A stretch of DNA of 64,000 nucleotides from Myxococcota bacterium (GTDB lineage Bacteria > Myxococcota_A > UBA9160 > UBA6930), in contig JANQFK010000022.1 in assembly GCA_028277885.1 (NCBI GenBank), positions 240,052 through 304,051 on the forward strand. Reading direction: 5' to 3'. Made by a program: the position numbers and the translations under genes. Positions 29,185 to 41,588 of the stretch are shown one piece after another; position 1 is the stretch's first letter, and the number at the start of each line of letters is the position of its first letter. The notes beneath the pieces were generated by a model. It saw only the letters and a program-made list of their open reading frames with translations. It did not search any database and was not told the DNA's origin.

Positions 29185-30588
29185 TTGACGCCGGTGGGAA
29201 GCGCGCTCGAGGACGTGACGACCCTGCGCGACCGCTATGCCGGCGCGGGCCAGGAGCACGTGTTCCGATTCTGGGACCGCCTCGACGGCCCCTCCCGGGA
29301 GCGTCTGGCCGCCCAGGCGGCCCGGCTCGATCTGGCCGCGCTGGACGCTGCCCGCACCGGGCTCGAGGCCTCCGAGGCGCCGCCGGAGCGGCTCGAGCCG
29401 GCCCCGGTGGAGCGGCTCCCCGAGCGCGGCGGTGACGCCACCCTGCGGGCCCGCGCCCGGGCCTGCGGCGAGGACTGGATCGCCCGGGGCGCCGTCGCGC
29501 CCGTCGTCCTCGCCGGGGGCCAGGGCACCCGGCTGGGCTTCCCGGGCCCCAAGGGCGCCTACCCCCTCGGCCCCCTCTCCGAGCGCTCGCTGTTCGAGAT
29601 CCTGGCCCAGAAGGTGCGCGGCGCCCGGCGCCGCCACGGCGCGGCCCTTCCCTGGTGCGTGATGACGAGCGAGCCCACCGACGCTGCCGTTCGCCGCTTC
29701 TTCGAGCGGCAGGCCTTCTTCGGCCTGCCGCCCGAGGACGTGCTGTTCTTCGAGCAGGCGAGCACGCCCGCCCTCGGTCGCGACGGCCGGCTGCTCCTCG
29801 AGGCGCCGGACCGCATCGCGTCCTGCCCGGGCGGCCACGGCGGCGTGATCCCCGCCCTCGTCGAGTCCGGCGTCCTCGACGCCCTCGAGGCCCGCGGCGT
29901 GCGCTTCCTCACGACCTTCCAGGTCGACAACCCCCTGGTGCGGGTGGTGGACCCGGTCTTCGTGGGCCTGCATGCCCTGCGCGGCGCCGAGCTCTCCTGC
30001 AAGGCGCTGGCGAAGGGCGCGCCCGGCGAGCGGGCCGGCACCCTCGCCCTGCGCGACGGCGGTCTGCGGGTGATCGAGTACACCGAGATCCACCCGGAGC
30101 ACCGCGACGCCCGGGACGCGGACGGCGAGCTGCGCTTCTGGGCCGCCAGCATCGGGATGCACGTCCTCGGCGTGGGCTTCGTGCGGCGGGTGGCGGCCCG
30201 GGCCGCCGAGATCCTCCCCTTCCACCTCGCCCTCAAGACCATCCCCTGCCTGGCCGAGGACGGCTCGCCGATGCAGCCCGCGGAGCCCAACGGCTACAAG
30301 CTCGAGCGCTTCGTCTTCGACGCCCTCGCGGCCGCCGGCACTACGGCCTGCCTCGAGGTGCGGCGCGAGGAGGAGTACTCCCCGGTGAAACGGCCCGAGG
30401 GCCCCGAGTCGCCCGCCACGGCGCGGCGGGACCTCCTCGCCTGCTACCGGCGCTGGCTCGCCGCCGCCGGGCGCCCGGGCTCGGGAGACTTCGAGCTCGA
30501 CCACGCCTGGATCGACGGGCCCGAGGACGCGCGCGAATTCGTCCCCCCGACCGACGAGACCGGAACCGCGACGGGAGTGACCGCATGA
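29185..30588 (+). CDS. UDP-N-acetylhexosamine/UTP-sugar pyrophosphorylase (UDPGP family)
   Basis: 467 residues, TTG start. The nucleotide-binding motif LAGGQGTRLGFPGPKGAYPL (~108-127) and later CVMTSEPTD, GHGGVIPAL, FQVDNPLVRVVDP, KLERFVFDAL identify the eukaryote-like UDPGP family (AGX1/USP type), distinct from GlmU. It makes UDP-GlcNAc or a related UDP-sugar from the sugar-1-phosphate and UTP, a likely precursor for cell envelope or EPS. Overlaps the next gene by 4 bp (ATGA). Confidence 0.9.
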   Translation: MTPVGSALEDVTTLRDRYAGAGQEHVFRFWDRLDGPSRERLAAQAARLDLAALDAARTGLEASEAPPERLEPAPVERLPERGGDATLRARARACGEDWIARGAVAPVVLAGGQGTRLGFPGPKGAYPLGPLSERSLFEILAQKVRGARRRHGAALPWCVMTSEPTDAAVRRFFERQAFFGLPPEDVLFFEQASTPALGRDGRLLLEAPDRIASCPGGHGGVIPALVESGVLDALEARGVRFLTTFQVDNPLVRVVDPVFVGLHALRGAELSCKALAKGAPGERAGTLALRDGGLRVIEYTEIHPEHRDARDADGELRFWAASIGMHVLGVGFVRRVAARAAEILPFHLALKTIPCLAEDGSPMQPAEPNGYKLERFVFDALAAAGTTACLEVRREEEYSPVKRPEGPESPATARRDLLACYRRWLAAAGRPGSGDFELDHAWIDGPEDAREFVPPTDETGTATGVTA

Positions 30589-31304
30589 GTCCTGCCAGGA
30601 AGGCCAAGACGACGCGCAAGAAGGCCGCCACCGCACGCAAGCCGGCCCGCAAGGCGGCCAAGAAGCCCGCCGCCAAGCCGGCCAAGAAGAAGGTGGCGAA
30701 GGCGACCAAGAAGGTCGCGAAGAAGGTCACGCGCAAGAAGGCTCCCGCCAAGAAGGCGGCGCCCAAGAAGGCCGCGGCGACGAAGAAGAAGGCGTCGAAG
30801 GTCGCCAAGGCGCCGGCCAAGAAGAAGACGGGACTGAAGACGGGACCGAAGACCGAGAAGAAGGCCCCCGAGGCGCCCGCCGCGCGCAAGTCGCGGGCCC
30901 CCGCGGCGTCCCAGCCGACGGTGAAGCGCAAGGCGGGCCGGCGCCGCTCCCGCGCCAAGGGCCCCCCGGCCGCGAAGCCGTCGCCGCAGCACAGCATCGC
31001 CGGCCCCGCGAAGCCCGGCCTCGGCACGAAGTGGGAGTGCTTCGAGTGCGGGGCGAAGTTCTACGACCTGAACCGCCCGGTGCCGCTGTGCCCGAAGTGC
31101 GGCACCGACCAGCGCGAGCGCCCGAAGGCGCGCCCCGCCCCGCCGCCCGTGGCCCGGGTGGCTCCGGCCGCCGCCCCCATGGAGACGAGCTTCGACGAAG
31201 AGGCCGAAGAGAGCGAGGAGTCGACCCAGACCGAGCCGGACCTCGACGAGGGGCTGCTCGAGGCGAGCGAAGGCAGCCTCGACGTCGTCGACGAGGACGA
31301 CTGA
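30585..31304 (+). CDS. FYDLN-type zinc-ribbon protein with histone-H1-like N-terminus
   Basis: 239 residues in three parts: ~145 residues rich in Lys, Ala and Pro with repeated KKA/KPA units, like bacterial H1 tails; a short zinc ribbon (GTKWECFECGAKFYDLNRP, PLCPKCGTDQ) matching the FYDLN family; and a strongly acidic tail (EEAEESEESTQTEPDLDEG). The tail sequence predicts nucleic-acid binding. FYDLN proteins normally lack the basic arm, so this looks like a fusion. Translationally coupled to the pyrophosphorylase gene. Confidence 0.82.
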   Translation: MSPARKAKTTRKKAATARKPARKAAKKPAAKPAKKKVAKATKKVAKKVTRKKAPAKKAAPKKAAATKKKASKVAKAPAKKKTGLKTGPKTEKKAPEAPAARKSRAPAASQPTVKRKAGRRRSRAKGPPAAKPSPQHSIAGPAKPGLGTKWECFECGAKFYDLNRPVPLCPKCGTDQRERPKARPAPPPVARVAPAAAPMETSFDEEAEESEESTQTEPDLDEGLLEASEGSLDVVDEDD

Positions 31305-31345
31305 GCCGCCGGTCCCGTCCCGCTCGTCGAGGCGGCGCCCGCCCC

Positions 31346-32314
31346 CTAGCGGCGGCCCGGCTCGGGCCGCACCAGCGGCCTCGCCTCGGCCGTGAACCCG
31401 GCGATCTGCTCGCGCGTCGGCAGCCCGCCCTGGGCCCCGAAGGCCCGGCACGCCAGGGCCGCCGCCGCGTTGGCGAAGCGCAGCAGCTCCTCCGCGGGCA
31501 GGCCGTCGAGCAGGCCCACGCAGAAGGCCGCGTGGAAGACGTCGCCGGCCCCCGTGGTGTCGCGGGCCTCGACCGCGAAGGCGGGGCTGCGGAGCAGCCC
31601 TCCGGCCTGCCAGGCCACGGCGCCGCGCACGCCGAGGGTCACCACGGGCAGCCGGGCGCCCTGCTCGGCGAGGGTCCGGACCGCCGCCTCCGGGCTGCCG
31701 TAGCGCCCGATCGCGAACTCCCTCGACACCACCGGGAAGTCCACCACGCGCAGCAGGGCGTCGATGCCCGGTGCCGGGGTGTCGGCATCCAGGACCACCG
31801 GGCGCCCCGCCTCCCGCACCGCACGCGCGGCCCGCGCCGCGGCGTCGGGGTCGCCGGCGTCGAGCAGCAGCAGGCGACCCCGGGTGAAGGGGTCGAGGGA
31901 GAGCCGGTCGGCTTCGAGCGTCAGTCGAGGGTCGCGGTTCCAGAGCACCGTGCGCTCTCCGGTCTTTCGGTCCACCAGGATCACGGCGAGCTGGCTCGTC
32001 GCGCCCGGGGTCCGCACCACGCCGGCGAGGTCGATGCCGGCCCCGGCCAGGGGCGCCAGGATCTCGTCGGCGGCCGCGTCCTCGCCCACGGAGCCCACGA
32101 AGGAGCAGCGCAGGCCCATGCGCGCACAGGCGAGGAGCGCCGTGGCGATCTGGCCGCCGGGCAGGCGCGCGTAGCCGAGTGCGCGCTCCTTGCCGCCGAA
32201 GGGCGGCAGCCCGTCGACCTCGACGACGTGGTCGAGGGAGCTCTGGCCGAGACCCACCACGTCCCAATCGGCGCCGTCGCCCGGATCGCGCCAGACGGGC
32301 TCGCCGGGGGTCAC
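31346..32314 (-). CDS. PfkB-family sugar kinase
   Basis: 322 residues, GTG start. N-terminal PfkB signature region (GGKERALGYARLPGGQIATALLACARMG), and the C-terminal catalytic motif DTTGAGDVFHAAFCVGLLDG near 250 with the base Asp. The family phosphorylates ribose, fructose or nucleosides; the substrate cannot be named. Its start lies one base from the stop of the lytic transglycosylase gene, so they share a transcript. Confidence 0.88.
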   Translation of the reverse strand: MTPGEPVWRDPGDGADWDVVGLGQSSLDHVVEVDGLPPFGGKERALGYARLPGGQIATALLACARMGLRCSFVGSVGEDAAADEILAPLAGAGIDLAGVVRTPGATSQLAVILVDRKTGERTVLWNRDPRLTLEADRLSLDPFTRGRLLLLDAGDPDAAARAARAVREAGRPVVLDADTPAPGIDALLRVVDFPVVSREFAIGRYGSPEAAVRTLAEQGARLPVVTLGVRGAVAWQAGGLLRSPAFAVEARDTTGAGDVFHAAFCVGLLDGLPAEELLRFANAAAALACRAFGAQGGLPTREQIAGFTAEARPLVRPEPGRR

Positions 32315-32315
32315 G

Positions 32316-34391
32316 TTAGTAGAGCACGCGATAGGCGTGCAGGCTGCGCAGCACGCGCTTCACGTAGGTGCGCGTCTGGTCGTAGGGGATCGCCTCGATC
32401 CACTCGTCCGCGGGCTCCGCGGGGCGCTCGCGCAGCCAGCGCGAGACCGCGTTGGGGCCGGCGTTGTAGCTCGCCACGGCGGCGGCGTGGTTGCCGTCGA
32501 AGCGCGCCAGCAGCTGGGCCAGGTAGTGGGCGCCGAAGCGGATGTTCGTCTCGGGGCGGAACAGCTCCTCGGGATCGAAGGCCACGCGCCCCAGGCCCTC
32601 GGCGAGGCGGCGCCCCGTGTCGGGCATGATCTGGAGCAGCCCGCGCGCACCCACCGGGGAGACCACGGCGGGCCGGTAGCCGCTCTCCTCGCGCATCACC
32701 GCCAGCACCAGCGCGGGCTCGACCCCGGCGTCCGCGGCCGACGCGGCCAGCGGCTCGGAGAACGCCCAGGGCCAGGCGAACCACCAGAGATCCTCGCGGC
32801 CCGGCGCCGGACCGCGGGCGAGCCGCTCGAGGCTCGCATCCAGCACGGCGCGCTGGGCCCGGTGCAGGTCGCCCGCCTCGGCGTACAGCGCCGCGACCTC
32901 GAGGCGGTCGGCGAGCCCGCGTGCCCGGCGCGAGAGCGCGCGGGTCTCGCGCACGGCCTCGGGGGAGAGCCCCGCCTCGAGCAGGACGCGCAGGCGCTCG
33001 AGGTCCCGGGCCTCGAAGCTGACCCGCCCCGGCTCGAGGGCCTCGGGCGGCGGGCGCTCCGGGAGGCCCTCGCCCAGCCCCGCCGTCGCACGGGTGCCGT
33101 AGTAGGTGAACGGATACTCGAGGGCCAGGTCCGCAAGCTCCTGCTCGGCCTCGGCTTCTCCGAGCTCCTGCCGAGCCCGGGCGCGCCAGTAGCGGGCCCG
33201 CAGTCGGTCGATGGGGTCGCGCACGTCGGCGGCCAGCCGTGCGAAGTGGTCCCTCGCGGCCTCGAGGCGGTCGGTGCGGTAGGCGGTCCAGCCGAGCCTC
33301 CAGCGCGCCGCCGCCCGCTGGCTCGCCGAGCGGCTGCTGCGGGCCACGGCGGCAAAGTGGGCCTCGGCGCGCTCCGCGGCGCCCTCCCCGGCCAGCAGCG
33401 TCCCGGCCAGGTAGCGCGAGCGCAGCGCGAAGGATCCCCGCGCCCGGCCCAGCTCCTCGAAGGCGGCGATGGAGCGCTGGATCTGGCCGCGGCGCGCGTA
33501 GCAGCGCGCCAGCCAGAAGCGCGTCTCGGGGTCGCGGCCGAGGGACGCAAAGGCCTCGGTGGCGTCGGGATAGCGGCGCAGGCGGAAGAGCGTGAAGGCG
33601 CGCTGGCGCCGCACGGCGCGCCGCTCGGCCTTCGTGAGCCCGCCGGCGGCGAGCGCGCGGTCGTAGGCGTCGAGGGCGGCCTCGTTGTCGCGAGCCGCGT
33701 ACAGCGACTCGCCGCGCGCCACCCAGTCCCCGGCACCCAGCGCGCGGCGCCCGGTGCGCGTCGCCAGGCGCTCCAGGGCCTCGCTGCTGGCCGCGTCGCT
33801 GGCCGCCTTGGGATGGCTGCGCCACAGGGCGCGGTGGGTCTCGAGGGAGCGCGCGAGCTCCCCGCTGCGCTCCAGGGACTCGGCCAGCGCGAAGCGCAGC
33901 TCCGCGCGGGCACCGCGATCCGGGCCGGCGGCGAGGGCGTTCTGCCAGGCGTCCCGCGCGGAGATCTCGTCGTTCACCCCCTGGTAGGCGTCGCCCAGCG
34001 CGCGGAACACCGCGGTGCGCAGCGGCGAGTCGGAGTGGTCGCGGTCGAACGCGTAGGCGACCGCGATGGCGTCGTCGGGGCGGCCCGACTCGAGCAGCGC
34101 CCGCACCCGCAGGTGGGTGGCGTGGTCGGCCACCAGCGGGTGGGTGCGCGCCACGGCGGCGAAGCGCTTGGCGGCCCCGTCGGGGTCGCCGCCGCGCAGC
34201 GCGGCCAGGGCCTCGCGTAGCGCGGGGCCGGCCCGCTGGGGCCCCGTGGGCGGACGCGCGCCCCCGGCCAGCAGCGGCCAGCCCAGCAGCACGACCGCGA
34301 GGGCGAGCGCCGCGCCCGCGCGCGCGCCCGCTGCACCGAGACCACCGGGTCTGCGGGGGGCCCGCCGCCCCGCTCGCCTCGAATCCGCCAC
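32316..34391 (-). CDS. Soluble lytic murein transglycosylase with TPR superhelix
   Basis: About 691 residues from the GTG at 34391 (GGGGGGCGG upstream); a longer start at 34514 would overlap the divergent gene. A signal/anchor helix (AALALAVVLLGWPLLAGGA), some 450 residues of TPR-like helical repeats, and a C-terminal SLT domain: VLAVMREESGYRPAVVSPVGARGLLQ with catalytic Glu in REES, then MPDTGRRLA, FGAHYLAQLL, AVASYNAGPNAVSRW. It cleaves peptidoglycan between MurNAc and GlcNAc in the periplasm, as Slt70 does. Confidence 0.92.
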   Translation of the reverse strand: MADSRRAGRRAPRRPGGLGAAGARAGAALALAVVLLGWPLLAGGARPPTGPQRAGPALREALAALRGGDPDGAAKRFAAVARTHPLVADHATHLRVRALLESGRPDDAIAVAYAFDRDHSDSPLRTAVFRALGDAYQGVNDEISARDAWQNALAAGPDRGARAELRFALAESLERSGELARSLETHRALWRSHPKAASDAASSEALERLATRTGRRALGAGDWVARGESLYAARDNEAALDAYDRALAAGGLTKAERRAVRRQRAFTLFRLRRYPDATEAFASLGRDPETRFWLARCYARRGQIQRSIAAFEELGRARGSFALRSRYLAGTLLAGEGAAERAEAHFAAVARSSRSASQRAAARWRLGWTAYRTDRLEAARDHFARLAADVRDPIDRLRARYWRARARQELGEAEAEQELADLALEYPFTYYGTRATAGLGEGLPERPPPEALEPGRVSFEARDLERLRVLLEAGLSPEAVRETRALSRRARGLADRLEVAALYAEAGDLHRAQRAVLDASLERLARGPAPGREDLWWFAWPWAFSEPLAASAADAGVEPALVLAVMREESGYRPAVVSPVGARGLLQIMPDTGRRLAEGLGRVAFDPEELFRPETNIRFGAHYLAQLLARFDGNHAAAVASYNAGPNAVSRWLRERPAEPADEWIEAIPYDQTRTYVKRVLRSLHAYRVLY

Positions 34392-34467
34392 GCCGCCCCC
34401 CGTGCCGCCCAGTTTCGGTGAGCCCGCGCCCCTGTCAACGCTGCGAGGCGTCCGGTAGCTTGCGCCG

Positions 34468-38020
<3,553 letters not shown>

Positions 38021-38093
38021 CGCGGCGTTCCCTCAAGCACCCCGGGCCCCTCGCCGATGCGCACCCCGGCCTTCCATGCCACGAGGGGGACTG

Positions 38094-39845
38094 ATGGACC
38101 CGGATGCGAGCACCCCTGCGGGCCGCGACTGCAGCCCGCCGCCGCTCACCGTCCTCGTCGCGAGCATCGCACTGCCCTCCCTCGCCGCGCTGGGCGCGTG
38201 CTGGGGAACGGGCAGCATGGTGCTCGGCGGGCTGGCCGCCCTGGCGGGCGTGGTGGCCAGCGTGGGCCTGCATCGCATGCTCTGGCAGCACGCCACGGGC
38301 CCGGGGCAGGTGATCCTCGACACCGTCACGCGGATCGCGGGCGGCGACTACGAGAATCCGGTCCGGGCCGAGGCGCTCGGCCGCCTGGGCCACTACGCCG
38401 AGGTGCTGAACGAGCTCGCGGGCGGCCAGCGGCGGCTCATCGACAACGTCGCCCGGGTGCTCGACCGCCTCCAGGAGATCCCCGAGCAGGTCTACGACGC
38501 CATGGAGGAGATCGACTCCGGGCGCTCGGCCACCGAGGAGGCCGTGGAGGAGACGGCCTCCCTGCTGGCCAACATCAACACCTCGATCCGCGGCATCTCC
38601 GAGGAGGTCGAGAGCCTGCTGCGCTCCACCGAGGAGGCCTCCTCCTCGATCCTCGAGATGCAGAACTCCATCGAGGAGGTCACCAACAGCGTGGGCTCCC
38701 TCCACGACTCCGTGGAGTCCTCGAGCGCCTCCATCCACGAGATGACGGCCAGCATGCGCCAGGTCTCCGAGAGCGCCGACGCCGTGCAGGTGATGGCCGA
38801 GGAGTCGGCGGTCGCGATGACCGAGATGGACCGCGCCATCCAGGAGGTGGGCGAGCACGTGCGCGAGGCGTCGGTGCTGACCGAGCAGGTGAACGAGCGC
38901 GCCGACGAGGGCTCCGAGGCCGTCGCCGCCACCATCGACGGCATCCGCCAGATCCGCGACCAGACGCGGGACGCCAAGGCGGTGCTCGAGCGCCTCGCCG
39001 CCCGCACCAGCGAGATCGGTGAGATCGTGAACGTGATCGGCTCCATCAACGCCGAGACCAACCTGCTCTCGCTGAACGCCGCCATCATCGCCGCCCAGGC
39101 CGGCGAGCAGGGCAAGGCCTTCGCCGTGGTGGCGAACCACGTGAAGACCCTGGCCCAGCGCACCGCCACCTCGACCAAGGAGATCGAGGGCCTCATCACC
39201 GCCGTCCAGGACGAGTCCGGGAACGCGGTCTCCGCCATGGCGGCGGGCATCGAGGCCGTGGAGGCCGGCGTGAAGCGCTCGCGCACCGCCGGCGAGCAGC
39301 TCTCGGGGATCCGCTCCGCCTCCAAGGAGGCGAGCGCCCGGGTGGCCGAGATCGCCCGGGCCACCGCCGAGCAGACACGCAACTCGAAGCACGTCGCCGA
39401 GGCGGCCCAGCGCACCAGCTCCATGGTCCAGCAGATCAGCACCGCGGTGGCCGAGCAGTCCCGGGCCGGCGACGCCTTGCTGAAGAACGCCGAGGGCGCA
39501 CTCGACCTGTGCCGCCAGGTCCACCGCTCCACCGAGGAGCAGCGCGAGTCGAGCCGCTTCGTGACCGCCAGCATCAGCTCCATCAACGACATGGTGCGCT
39601 CCATCCAGTCCAACACCGAGAGCCACGGCGGCGCGAGCCACGCGGTCTCGGACGCCGTGCGCCGCATCCTCGACGTGGCCCGCAAGAGTGGCGAGCGGAC
39701 GCCGGAGGTCATGCAGGCCCTGGCGGAGCTGCGCAACCAGGCGCGCTCCCTGGCCGGTGAGACGGGCGCTGAGACGCGCGGTGAGCCGGACGGTGGGAGC
39801 GGCGGCGAGACGGGCGGCCGGCGGGACCCGGCCGCGGACGCCTGA
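38094..39845 (+). CDS. Methyl-accepting chemotaxis-like protein without periplasmic sensor
   Basis: 583 residues. Two adjacent membrane helices at 22-65 with almost no periplasmic loop, a HAMP-like segment (TRIAGGDYENPVRAEALGRLGHYAEVLNELA), then long coiled coils. The signalling tip reads INAETNLLSLNAAIIAAQAG followed by EQGKAFAVVA, where usual MCPs have QTNLLALNAAIEAARAGE. It could sense an internal or membrane cue, or feed a non-flagellar Che-like pathway; no che genes are nearby. Gly/Glu-rich tail. ATG at 38094 has GAGGGG upstream. Confidence 0.85.
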   Translation: MDPDASTPAGRDCSPPPLTVLVASIALPSLAALGACWGTGSMVLGGLAALAGVVASVGLHRMLWQHATGPGQVILDTVTRIAGGDYENPVRAEALGRLGHYAEVLNELAGGQRRLIDNVARVLDRLQEIPEQVYDAMEEIDSGRSATEEAVEETASLLANINTSIRGISEEVESLLRSTEEASSSILEMQNSIEEVTNSVGSLHDSVESSSASIHEMTASMRQVSESADAVQVMAEESAVAMTEMDRAIQEVGEHVREASVLTEQVNERADEGSEAVAATIDGIRQIRDQTRDAKAVLERLAARTSEIGEIVNVIGSINAETNLLSLNAAIIAAQAGEQGKAFAVVANHVKTLAQRTATSTKEIEGLITAVQDESGNAVSAMAAGIEAVEAGVKRSRTAGEQLSGIRSASKEASARVAEIARATAEQTRNSKHVAEAAQRTSSMVQQISTAVAEQSRAGDALLKNAEGALDLCRQVHRSTEEQRESSRFVTASISSINDMVRSIQSNTESHGGASHAVSDAVRRILDVARKSGERTPEVMQALAELRNQARSLAGETGAETRGEPDGGSGGETGGRRDPAADA

Positions 39846-39857
39846 GCGGCGTCGCCC

Positions 39858-39983
39858 AGGAGGCCGACCCAGGATGGGTCGGCTTCCGCCGCAAGGCGAG
39901 CCCGGAGGGCTCGCTCAGCTAGCTGCGATTCCGCTTCGCGGGATCTCTCGCGTCGTCGGCTGAGCCTCCCGGGTCAGCCTCCT
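39858..39983 (+). repeat. Intergenic repeat, modules A and B, copy 1
   Basis: Module A: hairpins CCGACCCaggatGGGTCGG and GCGAGCCCggaGGGCTCGC. Module B starts at the CTAG at 39919 and has the hairpin GATTCCGC/GCGGGATC and GACCC/GGGTC-type ends. Module B lies inside the 3' end of the ROK gene and provides its stop. The MCP stop is 13 bp to the left. Confidence 0.85.
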
Positions 39984-41016
39984 CGGCGCCCGCCTCCTCG
40001 AGCCCCGCGAAGGCCACGCCGAGGCCGGCGTAGTCGGGCAGGCGCGGACCCAGCTCGGCGGGGACGATGGAGAGCCGCTCGGCGAGGAACGGCCACACGT
40101 GACGCGCCACGCGTTCGCGCACCGGGACGAAGCAGAGCTCCTCCCCCGCCGCCACCGCGATGGTGCCCAGCACGATCCGCTCCGGCGCCAGCGCGAAGAC
40201 CAGGGCCACGATGCCCCGGGCCACGTACTCGTTGAAGCGGTCCATCTCCGCCAGCGCGAAGGCATCGCCCTCCCGCGCCGCCTCCACGACGTGCTCGGGC
40301 CGGGCGCGCTCGGGGCCGCCCGCCAGGGCGGCGACGCGGCTCTCCCCCGGCGTCACGCGCTGCAGCCGGCGCGTCCAGGAGCGGCCGCCCACGTAGGCCT
40401 CGAGGCAGCCGCGCAGGCCGCAGGAGCAGGGCTCGCCCTCCCACTCGACGGGCATGTGGCCCACCTCGCCGGCGCTGGCCATCACGCCGCGGTGCACCCG
40501 GCCGTCCAGCACGAGGCCTCCCCCCATCCCCGTGGAGGCGGTCAGGTAGAGCATGTGGCGCGTGCCCCGGCCCGCCCCGAAGCGCCACTCCGCCAGGGCG
40601 GCCGCGTTGGCGTCGTTCTCGAGGAAGACCGGCACACCGAGGGCGTCGGCGAGGCGGTCGCGCACCGGGGCCTCGTTCCAGCCGGGGAGGTTCGGCGGGT
40701 TCAGCACCAGGCCGCGCTCCGGGTCGAGGGGGCCCGGGACCGAGACCCCCACCCCGCCCAGCTCGCTGCGCGCCACACCGGCCTTCTCGAGGAGCCCGCC
40801 CACGTCGGCGGCGATCCGGTCGAGATCGGCACCGGCGTCGCCCGAAGGCTCCGTGGGGCGGCGCTCGTGGGCGCGGACGTCGCCGTGCTCGTCGCCGAGT
40901 GCCAGCGCGATCTTGGTTCCACCGACGTCGATGCCGCAGACGAGGGGAATGACCCACTCCCATTCCGGACCCGGAGCGGACCCGGAGCCGGACCCGGGGC
41001 GGGTGGAGCCTATCAC
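39919..41016 (-). CDS. ROK-family sugar kinase (glucokinase-like)
   Basis: About 365 residues. ATP-binding CGIDVGGTKIALALGD, then GVSVPGPLD, FLENDANAAALAEW (catalytic Asp region), TGMGGGLVLDGRVHRG and AGEVGHMPV with the zinc-type CSCGLRGCLEAYVGG; these mark ROK hexokinases. The C-terminus (ADDARDPAKRNRS) is encoded by repeat module B and nearly matches the tail of the unrelated thioesterase at 57223. I chose the GTG at 41016 with GAGG upstream; an ATG at 41064 is possible. The segment before the domain is low-complexity. Confidence 0.88.
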   Translation of the reverse strand: MIGSTRPGSGSGSAPGPEWEWVIPLVCGIDVGGTKIALALGDEHGDVRAHERRPTEPSGDAGADLDRIAADVGGLLEKAGVARSELGGVGVSVPGPLDPERGLVLNPPNLPGWNEAPVRDRLADALGVPVFLENDANAAALAEWRFGAGRGTRHMLYLTASTGMGGGLVLDGRVHRGVMASAGEVGHMPVEWEGEPCSCGLRGCLEAYVGGRSWTRRLQRVTPGESRVAALAGGPERARPEHVVEAAREGDAFALAEMDRFNEYVARGIVALVFALAPERIVLGTIAVAAGEELCFVPVRERVARHVWPFLAERLSIVPAELGPRLPDYAGLGVAFAGLEEAGAEEADPGGSADDARDPAKRNRS

Positions 41017-41123
41017 AGCCCTCAAGTCGCCCGGCGGCGCCTGCCGATACGCAGCGGTACGCATCGCGACGGCAGAAGGCCGCGGAACCCCGCGCCCGGC
41101 TGCCCGTCGCCCAAGGAGTCCCC

Positions 41124-41570
41124 ATGCGGCGTCTCGCGCTTCTCGTGCTCGGCATCACCCTCGCGTCCGGCTGCAGCCACGGACGCCTCGACCTGCTGAA
41201 CCGGGGCGACGCCTACGACGACGCCCAGCGACGCTTCACCCGCGCCCTGCGCTGGAACCAGCTGGCCATGGCGAGCGCCATGGTGGACCCGGAGCTGCGC
41301 GAGGACTTCCTGCTCCACGCCGAGGAGTTCAGCAAGCTGCGCTTCACCGACTACGAGATCCTCCACGAGGAGGTCGCCGACGACTTCAAGAGCGCGAATC
41401 TCGACGTCGTCTTCTACGCCTACACCCTTTCTTCGATGTTGGAGCGCTCCATCACAGTGCGGCAGGAGTGGCGCCGCGATGAGGACGGCCAGTGGTGGGT
41501 GCGGCCGGAGGTGCAGGCAGGTGGCCAGCTCCCCGCCAACGCGGCGGATCTCACGAGAGGCGCGCCCTAG
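41124..41570 (+). CDS. Small predicted lipoprotein
   Basis: 148 residues with signal peptide and lipobox (LVLGITLASGCSHG, Cys near 17). The mature domain (FTRALRWNQLAMASAMVDPEL, FTDYEILHEEV, FYAYTLSSMLERSITVRQEWRRDEDGQWWV) resembles small NTF2-like envelope proteins but I do not recognise the family. Followed 18 bp later by the response-regulator gene in the same direction. Confidence 0.7.
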   Translation: MRRLALLVLGITLASGCSHGRLDLLNRGDAYDDAQRRFTRALRWNQLAMASAMVDPELREDFLLHAEEFSKLRFTDYEILHEEVADDFKSANLDVVFYAYTLSSMLERSITVRQEWRRDEDGQWWVRPEVQAGGQLPANAADLTRGAP

Positions 41571-41588
41571 GGCGCCGGGAGGGGGACG

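Noticed and set aside
39688-39963. Plus-strand frame ending PLRGISRVVG after the MCP gene, with similar endings at 42454 and 45742
   Set aside because: These endings are translations of repeat module B on the plus strand, not genes; they explain the recurring peptide.
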